A stretch of DNA of 31,298 bases from CAYYJM01 sp964471755 (GCA_964471755.1 CAYYJM010000042.1:1-31298); one strand, 5' to 3'. Counted from the stretch's first letter, positions 1 to 9,060 are shown. Program-made: numbers and translations. The notes: generated from the sequence alone by a model not told the origin.

Positions 1-1221
1 CATGAGACGTTCGTCGCCGTCGCCCGGCAGCACTTTGGCGGCGACCCGGCCGGCCGGTGGATCCTGACGGCCGGCCTCGGCGGCATGGGGGGAGCCCAGC
101 CGCTGGCCGCGACGATGGCCGGCTTTTCCCTCCTGGCCGTCGAGTGTGACGAGAGCCGAATCGACTTCCGCCTGCGGACTCGCTATCTCGACCGCAGGGC
201 GGCCAGCCTCGACGAAGCCCTCGCCATCGTGCGGCAGGAACGCGGTGTCTCGGTCGGCCTGCTCGGCAACGCGGCCGACATCTGCACGGAACTCGTCGCC
301 CGAAACATCACGCCGGACGCTGTCACCGATCAGACGAGCGCACACGACCCGCTCAACGGCTATCTGCCGCAGGGCTGGACGCTGACCGAGTGGCGAGAGC
401 GAGCGACGAGCGAACCGGAGGTGGTGGTCCAGGCCGCGAAATCGTCGATGGCGATGCAGGTGCGAGCGCTGCTCACGATGCAGCAGCGCGGCGTGATCGC
501 GTTCGACTACGGCAACAACCTCCGGCAGATGGCGAAGGATGCGGGCGTCGCCAACGCCTTCGACATCGTCGGCTTCGTGCCGGCGTACATTCGGCCGCTG
601 TTCTGCCAGGGGATCGGCCCGTTCCGCTGGGTGGCCCTCTCCGGCGACCCGGCCGACATCCACCGCACCGACGCCTGCGTCAAGGAGCTGGTGCCGGACA
701 ATCCGTCGCTGCATCGGTGGCTGGACCTTGCTCGGGAGCGGATCGCCTTCCAGGGGCTGCCGGCGCGAATCTGCTGGCTCGGTCTGAAGGATCGCGCGCG
801 GGTCGGCCTGGCGTTCAACGACCTGGTCGCTCGCGGTGAAGTGAAGGCCCCGATCGTCATCGGCCGCGATCATCTCGATTCCGGCTCGGTCGCCAGCCCG
901 AACCGCGAGACGGAGGGCATGCGCGATGGTTCCGATGCCGTGTCGGACTGGCCGCTTCTGAACGCGCTGTTGAACACGGCGAGCGGTGCGACCTGGGTGT
1001 CATTCCATCACGGTGGCGGGGTCGGCATGGGTTACAGCCAGCATGCCGGCGTGGTCATCGTCTGTGACGGCACCCCGGCCGCGGCGAAGCGGATCGCTCG
1101 TGTTCTGCGCAACGATCCCGGCACTGGCGTGATGCGTCATGCCGATGCGGGCTACGAGACGGCGATCGAGTGTGCCCGAGAGAATGGCCTGGATTTGCCG
1201 ATGGCGGGCGAGCCGCTCTGA
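1..1221 (+). CDS. hutU: Urocanate hydratase (urocanase), 5'-truncated by the window
   Basis: Urocanase hydrates urocanate to imidazolonepropionate using tightly bound NAD+, the second step of histidine degradation in the cytoplasm. The frame is open from base 1 with no start codon, so the gene begins upstream; about 407 C-terminal residues of a protein usually near 550 are present. The NAD-binding stretch LTAGLGGMGGAQPLA lies near bases 67-111. The family signature FQGLPARICW lies near 748-777 and contains the conserved active-site cysteine. The C-terminal GVGMGYSQHAG and the run through DPGTGVMRHADAGY are also typical. No other hut gene is visible downstream; the next gene is a metal transporter 64 bp away. 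No lesions are seen, and identification is secure. Confidence 0.97.
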   Translation, partial: HETFVAVARQHFGGDPAGRWILTAGLGGMGGAQPLAATMAGFSLLAVECDESRIDFRLRTRYLDRRAASLDEALAIVRQERGVSVGLLGNAADICTELVARNITPDAVTDQTSAHDPLNGYLPQGWTLTEWRERATSEPEVVVQAAKSSMAMQVRALLTMQQRGVIAFDYGNNLRQMAKDAGVANAFDIVGFVPAYIRPLFCQGIGPFRWVALSGDPADIHRTDACVKELVPDNPSLHRWLDLARERIAFQGLPARICWLGLKDRARVGLAFNDLVARGEVKAPIVIGRDHLDSGSVASPNRETEGMRDGSDAVSDWPLLNALLNTASGATWVSFHHGGGVGMGYSQHAGVVIVCDGTPAAAKRIARVLRNDPGTGVMRHADAGYETAIECARENGLDLPMAGEPL

Positions 1222-1285
1222 CGCGGCACGTCGGACGAAGCCATGAAGTTGACCACGCCTGGCGATGGAGGGATGAGACACGACC

Positions 1286-2221
1286 ATGAGGCCCTGCCGT
1301 TCACAGACCGATCAGGAGTCGCACGGCCACGGCGGAGAACACCTCGGCCCGCTGGCGGCCGTGCTGGCCCTGACCGCGAGCTTCACCCTGATCGAATTCG
1401 TCGGCGGACTGCTCACCGGCAGCCTGGCCCTGCTCGCCGATGCCGGCCACATGCTCTCCGACGACCTGTCGCTTGGCCTGGCTCTGTTCGCCGTCTGGAT
1501 CGCGCGCCGGCCGTCCACGCCGCAGCGCAGCTTTGGCTTCCGTCGCGTCGAGGTCCTGGCAGCCCTGGCCAACGGCGTCACACTGGTCGCCATCGCCATC
1601 TGGATCTTCGTCGAGGCGTTTCAGCGCTTCCGTGAGCCAGCGGAAATCCTGGGCGGCTGGATGCTCGCCATCGCGGTCGCCGGCCTGGTCGTCAACCTGC
1701 TCGGCGTGTACCTGCTGCACCATGGCCATGAACACAGCCTCAACATGGCCGCCGCGTTCTGGCACGTCGTCGCCGATCTGCTCGGCTCGGTCGGAGCGAT
1801 CACGGCCGCCGTCGTCATCCTGGCGACCGGCTGGACGCTCGTCGATCCGCTCATCAGCGTGCTGATCGGCCTGCTGGTCCTGACCAGTTCGTGGGGCATA
1901 CTGCGTGACTCGGTGAATATCCTGCTGGAGGCGACGCCGCAGGGACTCAGTGCCGAGAAGATCCATGCCCGGATGAGCGCTCAGCCGGGAATCGTCGAGG
2001 TGTACGACCTGCACGTCTGGATGATCACCTCGGGCTTCCCGGCCCTGACGGCGCACGTCCTGATCCAGCCTGATGAGAATCTGCGGGCTCGGCGGCAAGA
2101 CCTCGAACGGCTGCTGGCCGACGAGTACGGCATCGAACACACGACCCTTCAGGTCGATCACGCCGACGCGCCGACCAGCAGAGAAGTCGAACCGCCCGGA
2201 GAGGGGTCACGGATTGGCTGA
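1286..2221 (+). CDS. Cation diffusion facilitator (CzcD/ZitB-like zinc/cobalt/cadmium exporter)
   Basis: An inner-membrane CDF transporter of 311 residues, expected to export Zn2+ or related divalent metals in exchange for protons. It has a His-bearing N-terminus (HGHGGEH, residues 13-19), about six hydrophobic segments over residues 22-205, and a soluble C-terminal dimerisation domain. The two metal-site motifs of the family are present: DAGHMLSD in segment 2 (His55, Asp59) and HVVAD in segment 5 (His160, Asp164). A His-rich loop, HHGHEH, follows segment 4 at about residues 145-150. Length and motif order match CzcD-type members. Its end overlaps the convergent downstream gene by 15 bp. Metal specificity cannot be read from sequence; zinc is the likeliest. 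Confidence 0.95.
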   Translation: MRPCRSQTDQESHGHGGEHLGPLAAVLALTASFTLIEFVGGLLTGSLALLADAGHMLSDDLSLGLALFAVWIARRPSTPQRSFGFRRVEVLAALANGVTLVAIAIWIFVEAFQRFREPAEILGGWMLAIAVAGLVVNLLGVYLLHHGHEHSLNMAAAFWHVVADLLGSVGAITAAVVILATGWTLVDPLISVLIGLLVLTSSWGILRDSVNILLEATPQGLSAEKIHARMSAQPGIVEVYDLHVWMITSGFPALTAHVLIQPDENLRARRQDLERLLADEYGIEHTTLQVDHADAPTSREVEPPGEGSRIG

Positions 2222-3247
2222 CTTCTCGGCGTCAGTGGGGCGCTTCTCGCCGAGCAGTTGGTGCAGCATCGCCTGGCGAGCCTTCCACTGGTCGCGGAAT
2301 TCGTCACAGACCTTCGGGAGCTGCCGGGCCAGTTCTTCGGACGAGGCGTGATACCAGAAGCGGACCTCACGACCCTTCTGCTCGACCCGGGCATTCTTCA
2401 GGATGTTGAGCAGTTCCGGTCTCTCGTCGAAGACCAGTTCCGTCGCAGCAAGCAGACCCTGACAGAGGGTGTTCAGTTTCTGGGCGATCTTCTCCGAGCT
2501 GGCCTGGAGACTCAGTTCCTCCGTGACCCGACCTTCGTTGTCGGTGAAGTGGTAATCGAAGCCGTTGATCAGACGAAAGACCGAGAAGTGCGGCCCGATG
2601 TCGGCGGCCGTCAGATTCATCCCCCGGGCCATCAGGACCGTTCCCTTCGGCTCCGCGGCTGTGAGCGCCGACTTCGTCCCTGCCAGTGACATTCCCTTGC
2701 CATCGAGCAGAGCGATGGCCGAGTGGAGCAGGTCGGGGCTGGAGGCGATGACCAGGACGTTCGGCTTCGGAAAACCGAGCGAGATTTCGTGGGCACAGTC
2801 GGTGCCCTTGAACTTCGTCCAGGTGAAGACGGTCTGGCCGTCGCTCTCATGGATTTTGACATCCTTCTCGGCCTTGAGTTTCTGCAGAAACTGGTCGCGG
2901 TCCCAGGCTCCGCGAACGATGGCGACCCCGTTACGGTGGGCAATCCGGGTGCCGTAGAGCGTCACGTCCTGGAGTTTGTTGAAGTCGAGGGCGGCGCAGG
3001 GATCAGAATGGGACGAATCGGTGACCTTGCCAGGGCTCCGGTGGGGCAGACAGTGTTTGACGTANNNNNNNNNNACGTACGCCTGCATCGCTGGCGAGTT
3101 GCGCAGTGCGTCGCCGTTCAGATGGGCAACCCACTTCACATCGGCCGGGACGAGGTGCGGATCGAACGGGGCGGCATGGACACTGGCTGTCAGGCCGAGG
3201 ACCGTGAGCGTCACGGCGGCACCGATGCCGAGCAGTCGAAGAATCAT
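2207..3247 (-). CDS. Secreted hypothetical protein (contains assembly gap)
   Basis: A protein of about 346 residues with a clear Sec signal peptide (MILRLLGIGAAVTLTVLGL, probable cleavage after SVHAA near residue 26), so probably periplasmic. The mature start, with VPADVKWVAHLNGDALRNSPAMQA, and a later DVTLYGTRIA resemble a family of uncharacterised planctomycete exported proteins that I cannot name. A 10-N gap interrupts codons near residue 59; both sides stay in one frame. The start is supported by GAGG upstream of ATG. The gene converges on the CDF transporter with a 15-bp overlap, and its 5' side faces the MITE-like repeats. No catalytic motif is visible, so no function is proposed. Confidence 0.75.
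   Translation of the reverse strand: MILRLLGIGAAVTLTVLGLTASVHAAPFDPHLVPADVKWVAHLNGDALRNSPAMQAYXXXXYVKHCLPHRSPGKVTDSSHSDPCAALDFNKLQDVTLYGTRIAHRNGVAIVRGAWDRDQFLQKLKAEKDVKIHESDGQTVFTWTKFKGTDCAHEISLGFPKPNVLVIASSPDLLHSAIALLDGKGMSLAGTKSALTAAEPKGTVLMARGMNLTAADIGPHFSVFRLINGFDYHFTDNEGRVTEELSLQASSEKIAQKLNTLCQGLLAATELVFDERPELLNILKNARVEQKGREVRFWYHASSEELARQLPKVCDEFRDQWKARQAMLHQLLGEKRPTDAEKSANP
3065..3074. other. Assembly gap (10 Ns) in the secreted hypothetical gene
   Basis: Ten unknown bases. The five bases ACGTA occur immediately on both sides, which could be an unresolved short overlap between contig ends rather than truly missing sequence. The coding frame of the minus-strand gene continues across it. 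Confidence 0.9.
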
Positions 3248-3388
3248 GTTGACCTCGCTTTCATGCCTGGGTCAGAAGGAATCCTCCCTGCTCGGAGTGT
3301 GCAATTGTCGTACCCGGACACACCGCCAGACCAGGCGGAGATCATCTTCTCCTGCGACAGATACCCGTGTCCGGCTTTGGTCTGGCTG

Positions 3389-3510
3389 GTCTGACTTTTT
3401 GGACTGCGGCGATGCTTCGCCGCTCTGGCTTCCTCCCTTCACCAGCCGAGTGAACAAACAAGCCAGAAAGGAAGAGCGGCAAAGAATTGCCGCACTCCAA
3501 AAAGTCAGAC
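3389..3510. repeat. Palindromic MITE-like repeat, copy 1
   Basis: A 122-bp element with terminal inverted repeats. The left end GTCTGACTTTTTGGACTGCG is matched by the reverse complement of the right end with one mismatch in 22. Inside each arm is a further small hairpin: GCGGCGA/TCGCCGC on the left and GCGGCAA/TTGCCGC on the right. The middle also has CTCTGGCTT against AAGCCAGAA. The whole could fold into a cruciform. It carries no open frame of note and sits between two minus-strand genes. The architecture suggests a non-autonomous transposable or REP-like element; no transposase is near. Confidence 0.75.
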
Positions 3511-3533
3511 CAGAGCCAGAGCCTGTCTGGCTG

Positions 3534-3646
3534 GTCTGACTTTTTTGGACTGCGGGGATTCTTCACCGCTCTGACTTTCCGGCTCTCGACCGCGCAAGCC
3601 AGAAAGGAAGAGCGGCAAAGAATTGCCGCACTCCAAAAAAGTCAGA
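3534..3646. repeat. Palindromic MITE-like repeat, copy 2
   Basis: A second copy of the same element, 23 bp after copy 1 and in the same orientation, about 113 bp long. The right half (AAGCCAGAAAGGAAGAGCGG and onwards) is nearly identical to copy 1. The left half has diverged: the internal hairpin is broken (GCGGGGATTCTTCACCGC) and the centre is shorter. The T-run of the terminal repeat is one base longer and the A-run is lengthened to match, so the arms have stayed paired. It ends 24 bp before the stop of the next minus-strand gene. Confidence 0.72.
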
Positions 3647-3669
3647 AACGATCCAACGCGGCTCAGCCG

Positions 3670-6600
3670 TCACGGAATCTCGTAGGCATGCAGGGCGACC
3701 GGAGCGTCGCCGTAGCCGGTGCCCCAGCCGCCGCCGTGACGCTGGTACAGGTCCACGCCACGGAAGTCGTCCACGAAGTGACCGTCCCGGGCGATTACCT
3801 CCCGGTCCTCGAACAGAACGCGCACCTTCGTCCCGGCCTTGAGACCGGCGACGTGGACCTTGACCGCGGCCAACTTCTCCGGCGGCAGTTCGACCGTGTC
3901 GCCCCAGACAAGAACCTCGCTGCCATCGGCTCCGACGAGCATCGTTCGGCCCCAGAATACCGCACCTCCCATGTGCGCGAAGGCGACACCATCGACCAGC
4001 TTGCCAGTCGCGCCGAGCGCCTCCAGGGGGATCTCCAGCCGGACCCATTTCCCCACCTCCGGGACGGGCCCCTGTTCGACGGCCCGGTCCGGAACGTACT
4101 CCAGGCTGGCTCCGACGAGGTTTCTGTCCCAGCCGAGGAAGCCCTTCGCATGGCGGTAGAACGTGGTCAGGAACCAGTAGGCGGCCATCGGATTCTTGAG
4201 CAGAGCGACAATACTGCCCGCGCCCCACGATGCCGCGTGCGTCCAGCGGCCGTCCGCCTTGACCAGGATGAAGAGGTTCTTCACCTCCGGCCCGGCGACC
4301 TTGACCCACTGGATGAGCTTGCTCCCCTTCGGCCAGGCTCGCGCATCGGGCAGATACTGGATGCCGTGAACGCCCGGCCAGATCCCGGAACCGTCGCCGG
4401 TCACCCGGCTCCGCTTGCTCCCCTCTGGAGCATCGTCGGCCCAGCGCCAGCGACCAAGCGGGATGCCGTGCGTCGTCGCCGCGATCACGTACGTCTTGCC
4501 AGCCTGACGGCGCGACAGATGCTCGATTCCGGGCTCGATGCGCACTGCCGGCCCGGCGTCACTCGACGTGACGATCGGCTTGAAGAACTCCATCTCGCCG
4601 TGCAGGCCGCGGAACAGGGACGCATCGCCGGGGCCGTGCGCGATCTGCCAGCCACGACCGCCACGCATCAGTTCGACGTAGGTGTGGAATCGCCAGCGCT
4701 CGTACGGAACCGACTCGTACATCTGCGGTCGGAGCCAGATCGCCTGGTGTGGCCGGAGGAGCGGTTGCAGGTCGGTGTGCAGGTTGGCCGGGAAGATCGG
4801 CTCCGTCTCCGGGTCGTAGAGATCGAAGAACGGCGCACGCTCGAACTCGAAGCGATTCCAGTAGCCGCCGTGGCTGACCATGACCGGCTTGCCCGTCTGG
4901 CGGCGCAGATACTCGACGGCCTTCGCCATCCCGGCACGCTGGGCCGGCGTCGCGGCGTGGAACAGGCCGAACGCCTCCTCGATGCCCGGAGTCGTCGATA
5001 CGACGGGGCCCGTCTTCGCCCACCGCAGCCAGGCGTCGAGGCGGTCCTTGCCGCCCGCGGCCTTGAACAGTTCCGCCTCGGACCAGACCGGTTGCGGCAC
5101 GGCGAACGCCGTCGAGCAGATCAGATTGTCCCCCTGCCAGACCTTGTCGATCTGCTTCGGATCGGTGATGGAGCCAGCGACATAACGGAGACAGTTGAAG
5201 TCGTTGTCCTTGCGGCTGGTCGTGCCGGAGCCGTGGCGATCGTAGAGCGACCAGACCGGCAGGTTGTGCAGATCGCGGTACTTGCCCGGCCCGGGATCGG
5301 CCGGCCCGGCGTAGATGGGGTTGTGGCCGTAGGTGACGCCCCACGGCATCCACGGTTGATCGTTCACCCGGACGACGCCATCTTTCACGGCGACGGTCTT
5401 GATGACGGCCTGCGGTGGCTCGTGACCCTGGCGGCAGAACGGCGGCGACTCGATCTCGGCCAGGTGTTTGCCGTCCGCGGTCAGGGCAGTCGCCCGGACG
5501 AGCCAGTTCCGCTGCGGATCGTCGAACGGCTGGATCGGCAGGTTGGCGACATCGAGATCGGCCAGGAGAAGGTTCTCGAAATCGTCGCGCAAATCGAGCG
5601 GAATCCGATCGCGCTGGACGGCGAGGACAGCCGGCGTCGCGGCCACCTCGACGGACTTCAACACCGTGCCCGTGCCGCGACGGACGATGGCGAGACGAAC
5701 CCGAGCGAGCTTCTGAAGCGTCGCCTGCGTCAGGCCAAAGCGGAGACGGACGAACTGCTTCTGCTCCGGTCGCAGGTAGAGGGTGCCGAGCCGCAGATCG
5801 AGCGGCTTCTCAACGGCGAACCAGTGGGTCGTGGTCGCCACCTCCCGACCGCCGTCGAGGAGGGTGAGACGACCGTGGTACTCGTGGTACGCCGGGCACG
5901 ACTCCGTGAGCGTGTACGGAACGCGGACTTCTGCCGTGCCGGCCTTCCCCACCGACACGGCAGCGCTCTCGAATCGGCTCGTCTTCCCGGTCGGCGACGT
6001 GAACTCCCAGCGCAGACGGAAAGTGCCGGCCGGGCCGGGGTTGGCCACCGTCGCTGTCAGGACATTGTCACCGATCCGCCGTTCGCCAGGCTGGAACGCC
6101 AGGAGGCGAACACCGCTCGTCGGCGCTGGCGACGGCACCGTCTTGCAGCCACGTGCGGTCAGTTCCTCGGCCGTACTCTCCGGCTCGTGCAGGCGAAGGG
6201 CGTCCCACCAGACGGTGCCGACGACGTTGCCCTGCGGTTGCTCGCCGGTGCCATTGAGGGTGTATCCGTTGACGCCGCGAGCGCACAGGAGCAGGCGGAG
6301 CGACTTGACCGGGCTTCGCGGCCGGAACACCTGCCGCACCTGCCGCCAGTCGTCGGTGCCGATCGACAGCGGCGATTTGGTGATGAAGTTGAAGCCGTCA
6401 AGTCGCTGGCCCAGCTCGTCGTGAGCATCGATCTGGAGCATCGACAGGCGATCGGTCTTCACCCAGGCGCGCACCTCGATCAGCCGCGGTTCCTTCTGGT
6501 TGAGGACGACCGGAGCCGACGCCACGCTGACCTCGTCGCCGGCCGGGACGATCATCCGCAGACTGTGCCGATCTGCGGCGGCGATCAGAGTGTCGGCAGC

Positions 6601-7494
6601 GACGGTGCCGCGGTTGTCGTAGTTGCCATTGTGCCAGGTGTTGAAGATGTAGTAGTGCAGCGGCGGGAAGTAGCGGTACTTGACCGGAGCCCCCCAGCCG
6701 ACCGGATAGCCCTTCTCGTCGAGGTTCTCGAAGCCGCCATCGCCCAGCAGGTTCGGCGACTCGGGACCGGCCTCGGTCAGGTCGGCTCGCTCGACCTCGA
6801 CCCGCCCCGTCTTCGCCCGGTAGACGATCGCCACCCGGACCATGCCGGGCAGAAGCGGCCCATCCTTCTCGCCAGCGTCCTTGACCGCCTTGAGCCAATC
6901 GGCGGCGGCGAGTTTCACCTCGACGGGACGGGCGGCGAACGTCCCCACCGGCAGCGCGACGGTCGCCTTCAGCGTCGGTGGCATGGGTGCGCCATGCGGG
7001 TCGCTGTCGAGGTTGCCGCCGAGCGGGCATAGGCCGAGTTCGACGAGGCCCGCATCGGCGGGCACGTCCTTGCCGGCGAGATGAACGCGCAGGGTCAGAT
7101 CACGAACGACGCGAAGCGGTCGGGTGCTGCGCTGAGCCTTCAGTGTCGGGAAGCCGCCCGCATCGGGAAAGCCGGCCCGGCTCCGATCGTCGTGGACGGC
7201 GACCCAGTTGACGCGCTGGACGATCTCGGCCGGGCCTTGCAGAACGAGGCGACGCTGCCCGGCGGGCCTGTCGGCACCGAGCCACTGCCAGGCTCCCTGG
7301 CACGTCCAGCCGTCCGGGTTGAAGTCGCGTCGGTTGGCGAACTCCGACGAGTAGCACCAGTGATGGTTCTTCATCTCCGGTAGGAGCGTCAGCCAGTCAT
7401 CCTGGAAGTCGGCGTTGCGGAGCAGGTTGCCGTCCGCCCGGGCCAGGCTCGGGAGCAGGGCCGTGAGGAGCAGCGTGACGAAGAGGCGGCACAT
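3670..7494 (-). CDS. Large secreted multidomain protein, glycoside-hydrolase-like
   Basis: A 1274-residue exported protein. The open frame runs upstream as far as 8757, but that part is antisense to the dehydrogenase gene. I start at 7494 because ATG there is preceded by GGGAGA and followed by a good signal peptide (MCRLFVTLLLTALLPSLARA). In order: an N-terminal jelly-roll-like region (NLLRNADF, DGWTCQGAWQW), a second carbohydrate-binding-like module beginning NLLGDGGFENLDEKGYPVGW, an Ig-like stretch, then a probable TIM-barrel region starting at QPWMPWGVTYGHNPIY with Trp-rich and Tyr-rich loops and the acidic motif TPGIEEAFG, and finally a C-terminal beta-rich segment. The composition suggests a polysaccharide-acting enzyme in the periplasm or outside the cell, but I recognise no specific family and cannot name catalytic acids. 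It is divergent from glpD across 120 bp. Confidence 0.72.
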   Translation of the reverse strand: MCRLFVTLLLTALLPSLARADGNLLRNADFQDDWLTLLPEMKNHHWCYSSEFANRRDFNPDGWTCQGAWQWLGADRPAGQRRLVLQGPAEIVQRVNWVAVHDDRSRAGFPDAGGFPTLKAQRSTRPLRVVRDLTLRVHLAGKDVPADAGLVELGLCPLGGNLDSDPHGAPMPPTLKATVALPVGTFAARPVEVKLAAADWLKAVKDAGEKDGPLLPGMVRVAIVYRAKTGRVEVERADLTEAGPESPNLLGDGGFENLDEKGYPVGWGAPVKYRYFPPLHYYIFNTWHNGNYDNRGTVAADTLIAAADRHSLRMIVPAGDEVSVASAPVVLNQKEPRLIEVRAWVKTDRLSMLQIDAHDELGQRLDGFNFITKSPLSIGTDDWRQVRQVFRPRSPVKSLRLLLCARGVNGYTLNGTGEQPQGNVVGTVWWDALRLHEPESTAEELTARGCKTVPSPAPTSGVRLLAFQPGERRIGDNVLTATVANPGPAGTFRLRWEFTSPTGKTSRFESAAVSVGKAGTAEVRVPYTLTESCPAYHEYHGRLTLLDGGREVATTTHWFAVEKPLDLRLGTLYLRPEQKQFVRLRFGLTQATLQKLARVRLAIVRRGTGTVLKSVEVAATPAVLAVQRDRIPLDLRDDFENLLLADLDVANLPIQPFDDPQRNWLVRATALTADGKHLAEIESPPFCRQGHEPPQAVIKTVAVKDGVVRVNDQPWMPWGVTYGHNPIYAGPADPGPGKYRDLHNLPVWSLYDRHGSGTTSRKDNDFNCLRYVAGSITDPKQIDKVWQGDNLICSTAFAVPQPVWSEAELFKAAGGKDRLDAWLRWAKTGPVVSTTPGIEEAFGLFHAATPAQRAGMAKAVEYLRRQTGKPVMVSHGGYWNRFEFERAPFFDLYDPETEPIFPANLHTDLQPLLRPHQAIWLRPQMYESVPYERWRFHTYVELMRGGRGWQIAHGPGDASLFRGLHGEMEFFKPIVTSSDAGPAVRIEPGIEHLSRRQAGKTYVIAATTHGIPLGRWRWADDAPEGSKRSRVTGDGSGIWPGVHGIQYLPDARAWPKGSKLIQWVKVAGPEVKNLFILVKADGRWTHAASWGAGSIVALLKNPMAAYWFLTTFYRHAKGFLGWDRNLVGASLEYVPDRAVEQGPVPEVGKWVRLEIPLEALGATGKLVDGVAFAHMGGAVFWGRTMLVGADGSEVLVWGDTVELPPEKLAAVKVHVAGLKAGTKVRVLFEDREVIARDGHFVDDFRGVDLYQRHGGGWGTGYGDAPVALHAYEIP

Positions 7495-7566
7495 GGCGGG
7501 TTCTCCCGGTGGAGGGCGCGAGGTTCGTCGGACATGATGCCAGGGCCAGGCCGTTCGCACCAGCGC

Positions 7567-7597
7567 CGATTCCGTAGGATTTCCCGAAGCGGAATCG
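7567..7597. promoter_or_regulatory. Operator-like inverted repeat upstream of glpD
   Basis: A perfect 8-bp inverted repeat, CGATTCCG (7567-7574) and CGGAATCG (7590-7597), with 15 bp between. It lies in the 120-bp divergent region, 17 bp before the glpD start and just ahead of its ribosome site. It could be an operator for a repressor or an mRNA hairpin; the sequence does not decide. Confidence 0.4.
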
Positions 7598-7614
7598 ACT
7601 CGGAGAGGAGCGAG

Positions 7615-9060
7615 ATGAGTACGCGGCAATCCCTCACGTCCCTGGCCGGGACGGCGTTCGACGTGCTGGTGATCGGGGGCGGCATCGTCGGAGCGGGCGT
7701 CGTCCGGGACGCGGCCAGCCGAGGTCTTCGGCCGCTGCTCGTCGAGCGGGCCGACTTCTCCTCCGGCACCAGCGGCCGATCGTCGCGTCTGCTTCATGGC
7801 GGCCTGCGCTACCTGGCCCAGTGGCGGTTCGGCCTGGTCCGCGAGGCAAGTGTCGAGAAGATGACACTGAGCCGGATCGCTCCGCATCTGTGCCAGCCGT
7901 TGCCGTTCCTGTTTCCGGTTCGACGCGGCGACGGCTGGTGGCTCTGGCAGCTCTCCCTGGGCGTCTTCGTCTACGATCTGCTCTGCGGCGGTCGAAACCT
8001 CGGCCGTTCCACCACCCTCCGAACCGACCGCGTTCGCCAACTCGTTCCCGGGCTGCGACCGGACGGTCTGGTCGGAGCGACACGCCATTTCGACGCGCTG
8101 ACCAGCGACGCCCGGCTGGTCCTCGACACGCTCCTCTCCGCCCGGGAAGACGGCGCGGTCCTCCGCAATTACACGGCCTTCGTCTCGGCGACACCTGGCC
8201 CGGATGGCTGGTCCTGCACCCTTCGCGACGAGGACGCCGGCATCACGGCCGAGGTAACCGCCCGGGTCGTGGTCAACGCCGCCGGGCCGTTCGCGCCGAA
8301 CTTCCCACAGAGCGGCGTTCACCTCCGCCTGACCAAGGGCGTGCATCTCGTCGTCGATCGCCAGCGGCTGCCCGTGGACGAGGCGATCATCCTGACCGAG
8401 GGCCGACGCATCCTCTTCGTCATCCCGTGGGGCGAACGGCTCATTCTCGGCACGACCGACACGGACTACGTCGGCGACCCGGCCGCCGTCCGCACCGAAC
8501 CGGCCGACGTGCGCTATCTTCTCGACGTGGTCAACGACGCGTTCCCCGGCATTCACCTCAGCCCGGCCGACGTGATCGCGACGTGGGCCGGGGTACGGCC
8601 CCTGGTCGCGTCCGGTCAGCGGGCCGGCAGTCCGTCGGACATCTCGCGCCGGCACATCATCCGCATGCCGCATCCGGGCTGGTTCGACGTCGCGGGCGGC
8701 AAGCTGACAACGTACCGCCTCATGGCCGAGCAGACGATCGACCAGGTCGGCCGGCACCTGGGTTTACGGCTCGCCCGATCGCGCACCGCCGAGCGGCCGC
8801 TGGTTCAGGGTCGATTCAGCGGCGTCCTGCCACCGGCGGTCGGGGCGGACGTGGTGACCGAATGCTGTCAGCGGGAATGGGCCGTCCATCTCGAAGACGT
8901 CCTCGTCCGGCGGACTGCGTGGCATTACTACCATGCGGACCACGCCAGGATCGCCGAGCAGGCGGTCGGCTGGATGGCCGCGCATCAGGGCTGGAATGCC
9001 GAGCGCCAGGCGGCCGAGCTGGCGCGATACCGGGCGGCGGTCGATCCGCCCTGTGGGTGA
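7615..9060 (+). CDS. glpD: FAD-dependent glycerol-3-phosphate dehydrogenase
   Basis: Oxidises sn-glycerol-3-phosphate to dihydroxyacetone phosphate at the inner membrane, passing electrons to quinone. 481 residues. The FAD Rossmann motif DVLVIGGGIVGAG is at residues 16-28, followed by the family hallmark SGTSGRSSRLLHGGLRYL at about 50-67. Later come VVNAAGPFAP, the substrate-region LTKGVHLVV and LILGTTDTDYVG, and FDVAGGKLTTYR before a short C-terminal domain. I chose ATG 7615 over an upstream in-frame ATG because GGAGAGGAG lies 5 bp before it and it begins the conserved domain. At 481 residues it is slightly shorter than E. coli GlpD (about 500), with a reduced C-terminal domain. The neighbours do not include glycerol kinase or a facilitator. 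Confidence 0.93.
   Translation: MSTRQSLTSLAGTAFDVLVIGGGIVGAGVVRDAASRGLRPLLVERADFSSGTSGRSSRLLHGGLRYLAQWRFGLVREASVEKMTLSRIAPHLCQPLPFLFPVRRGDGWWLWQLSLGVFVYDLLCGGRNLGRSTTLRTDRVRQLVPGLRPDGLVGATRHFDALTSDARLVLDTLLSAREDGAVLRNYTAFVSATPGPDGWSCTLRDEDAGITAEVTARVVVNAAGPFAPNFPQSGVHLRLTKGVHLVVDRQRLPVDEAIILTEGRRILFVIPWGERLILGTTDTDYVGDPAAVRTEPADVRYLLDVVNDAFPGIHLSPADVIATWAGVRPLVASGQRAGSPSDISRRHIIRMPHPGWFDVAGGKLTTYRLMAEQTIDQVGRHLGLRLARSRTAERPLVQGRFSGVLPPAVGADVVTECCQREWAVHLEDVLVRRTAWHYYHADHARIAEQAVGWMAAHQGWNAERQAAELARYRAAVDPPCG

Noticed and set aside
3360..3660. A CRISPR array, because of the two repeats
   Set aside because: Only two diverged copies more than 110 bp long with internal palindromes and a 23-bp gap; no cas genes nearby.
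3487..7032. A very long plus-strand open frame (1181 codons) opposite the secreted glycosidase-like gene
   Set aside because: It is antisense to a gene with a signal peptide and recognisable modules, has Arg/Gly/Asp-rich low-information content, and begins in the MITE repeats. Such frames arise from GC-rich codon structure.
7495..8757. An N-terminal extension of the glycosidase-like gene into the glpD region
   Set aside because: It is antisense to a clear dehydrogenase, and an internal ATG at 7494 has both a ribosome site and a signal peptide.
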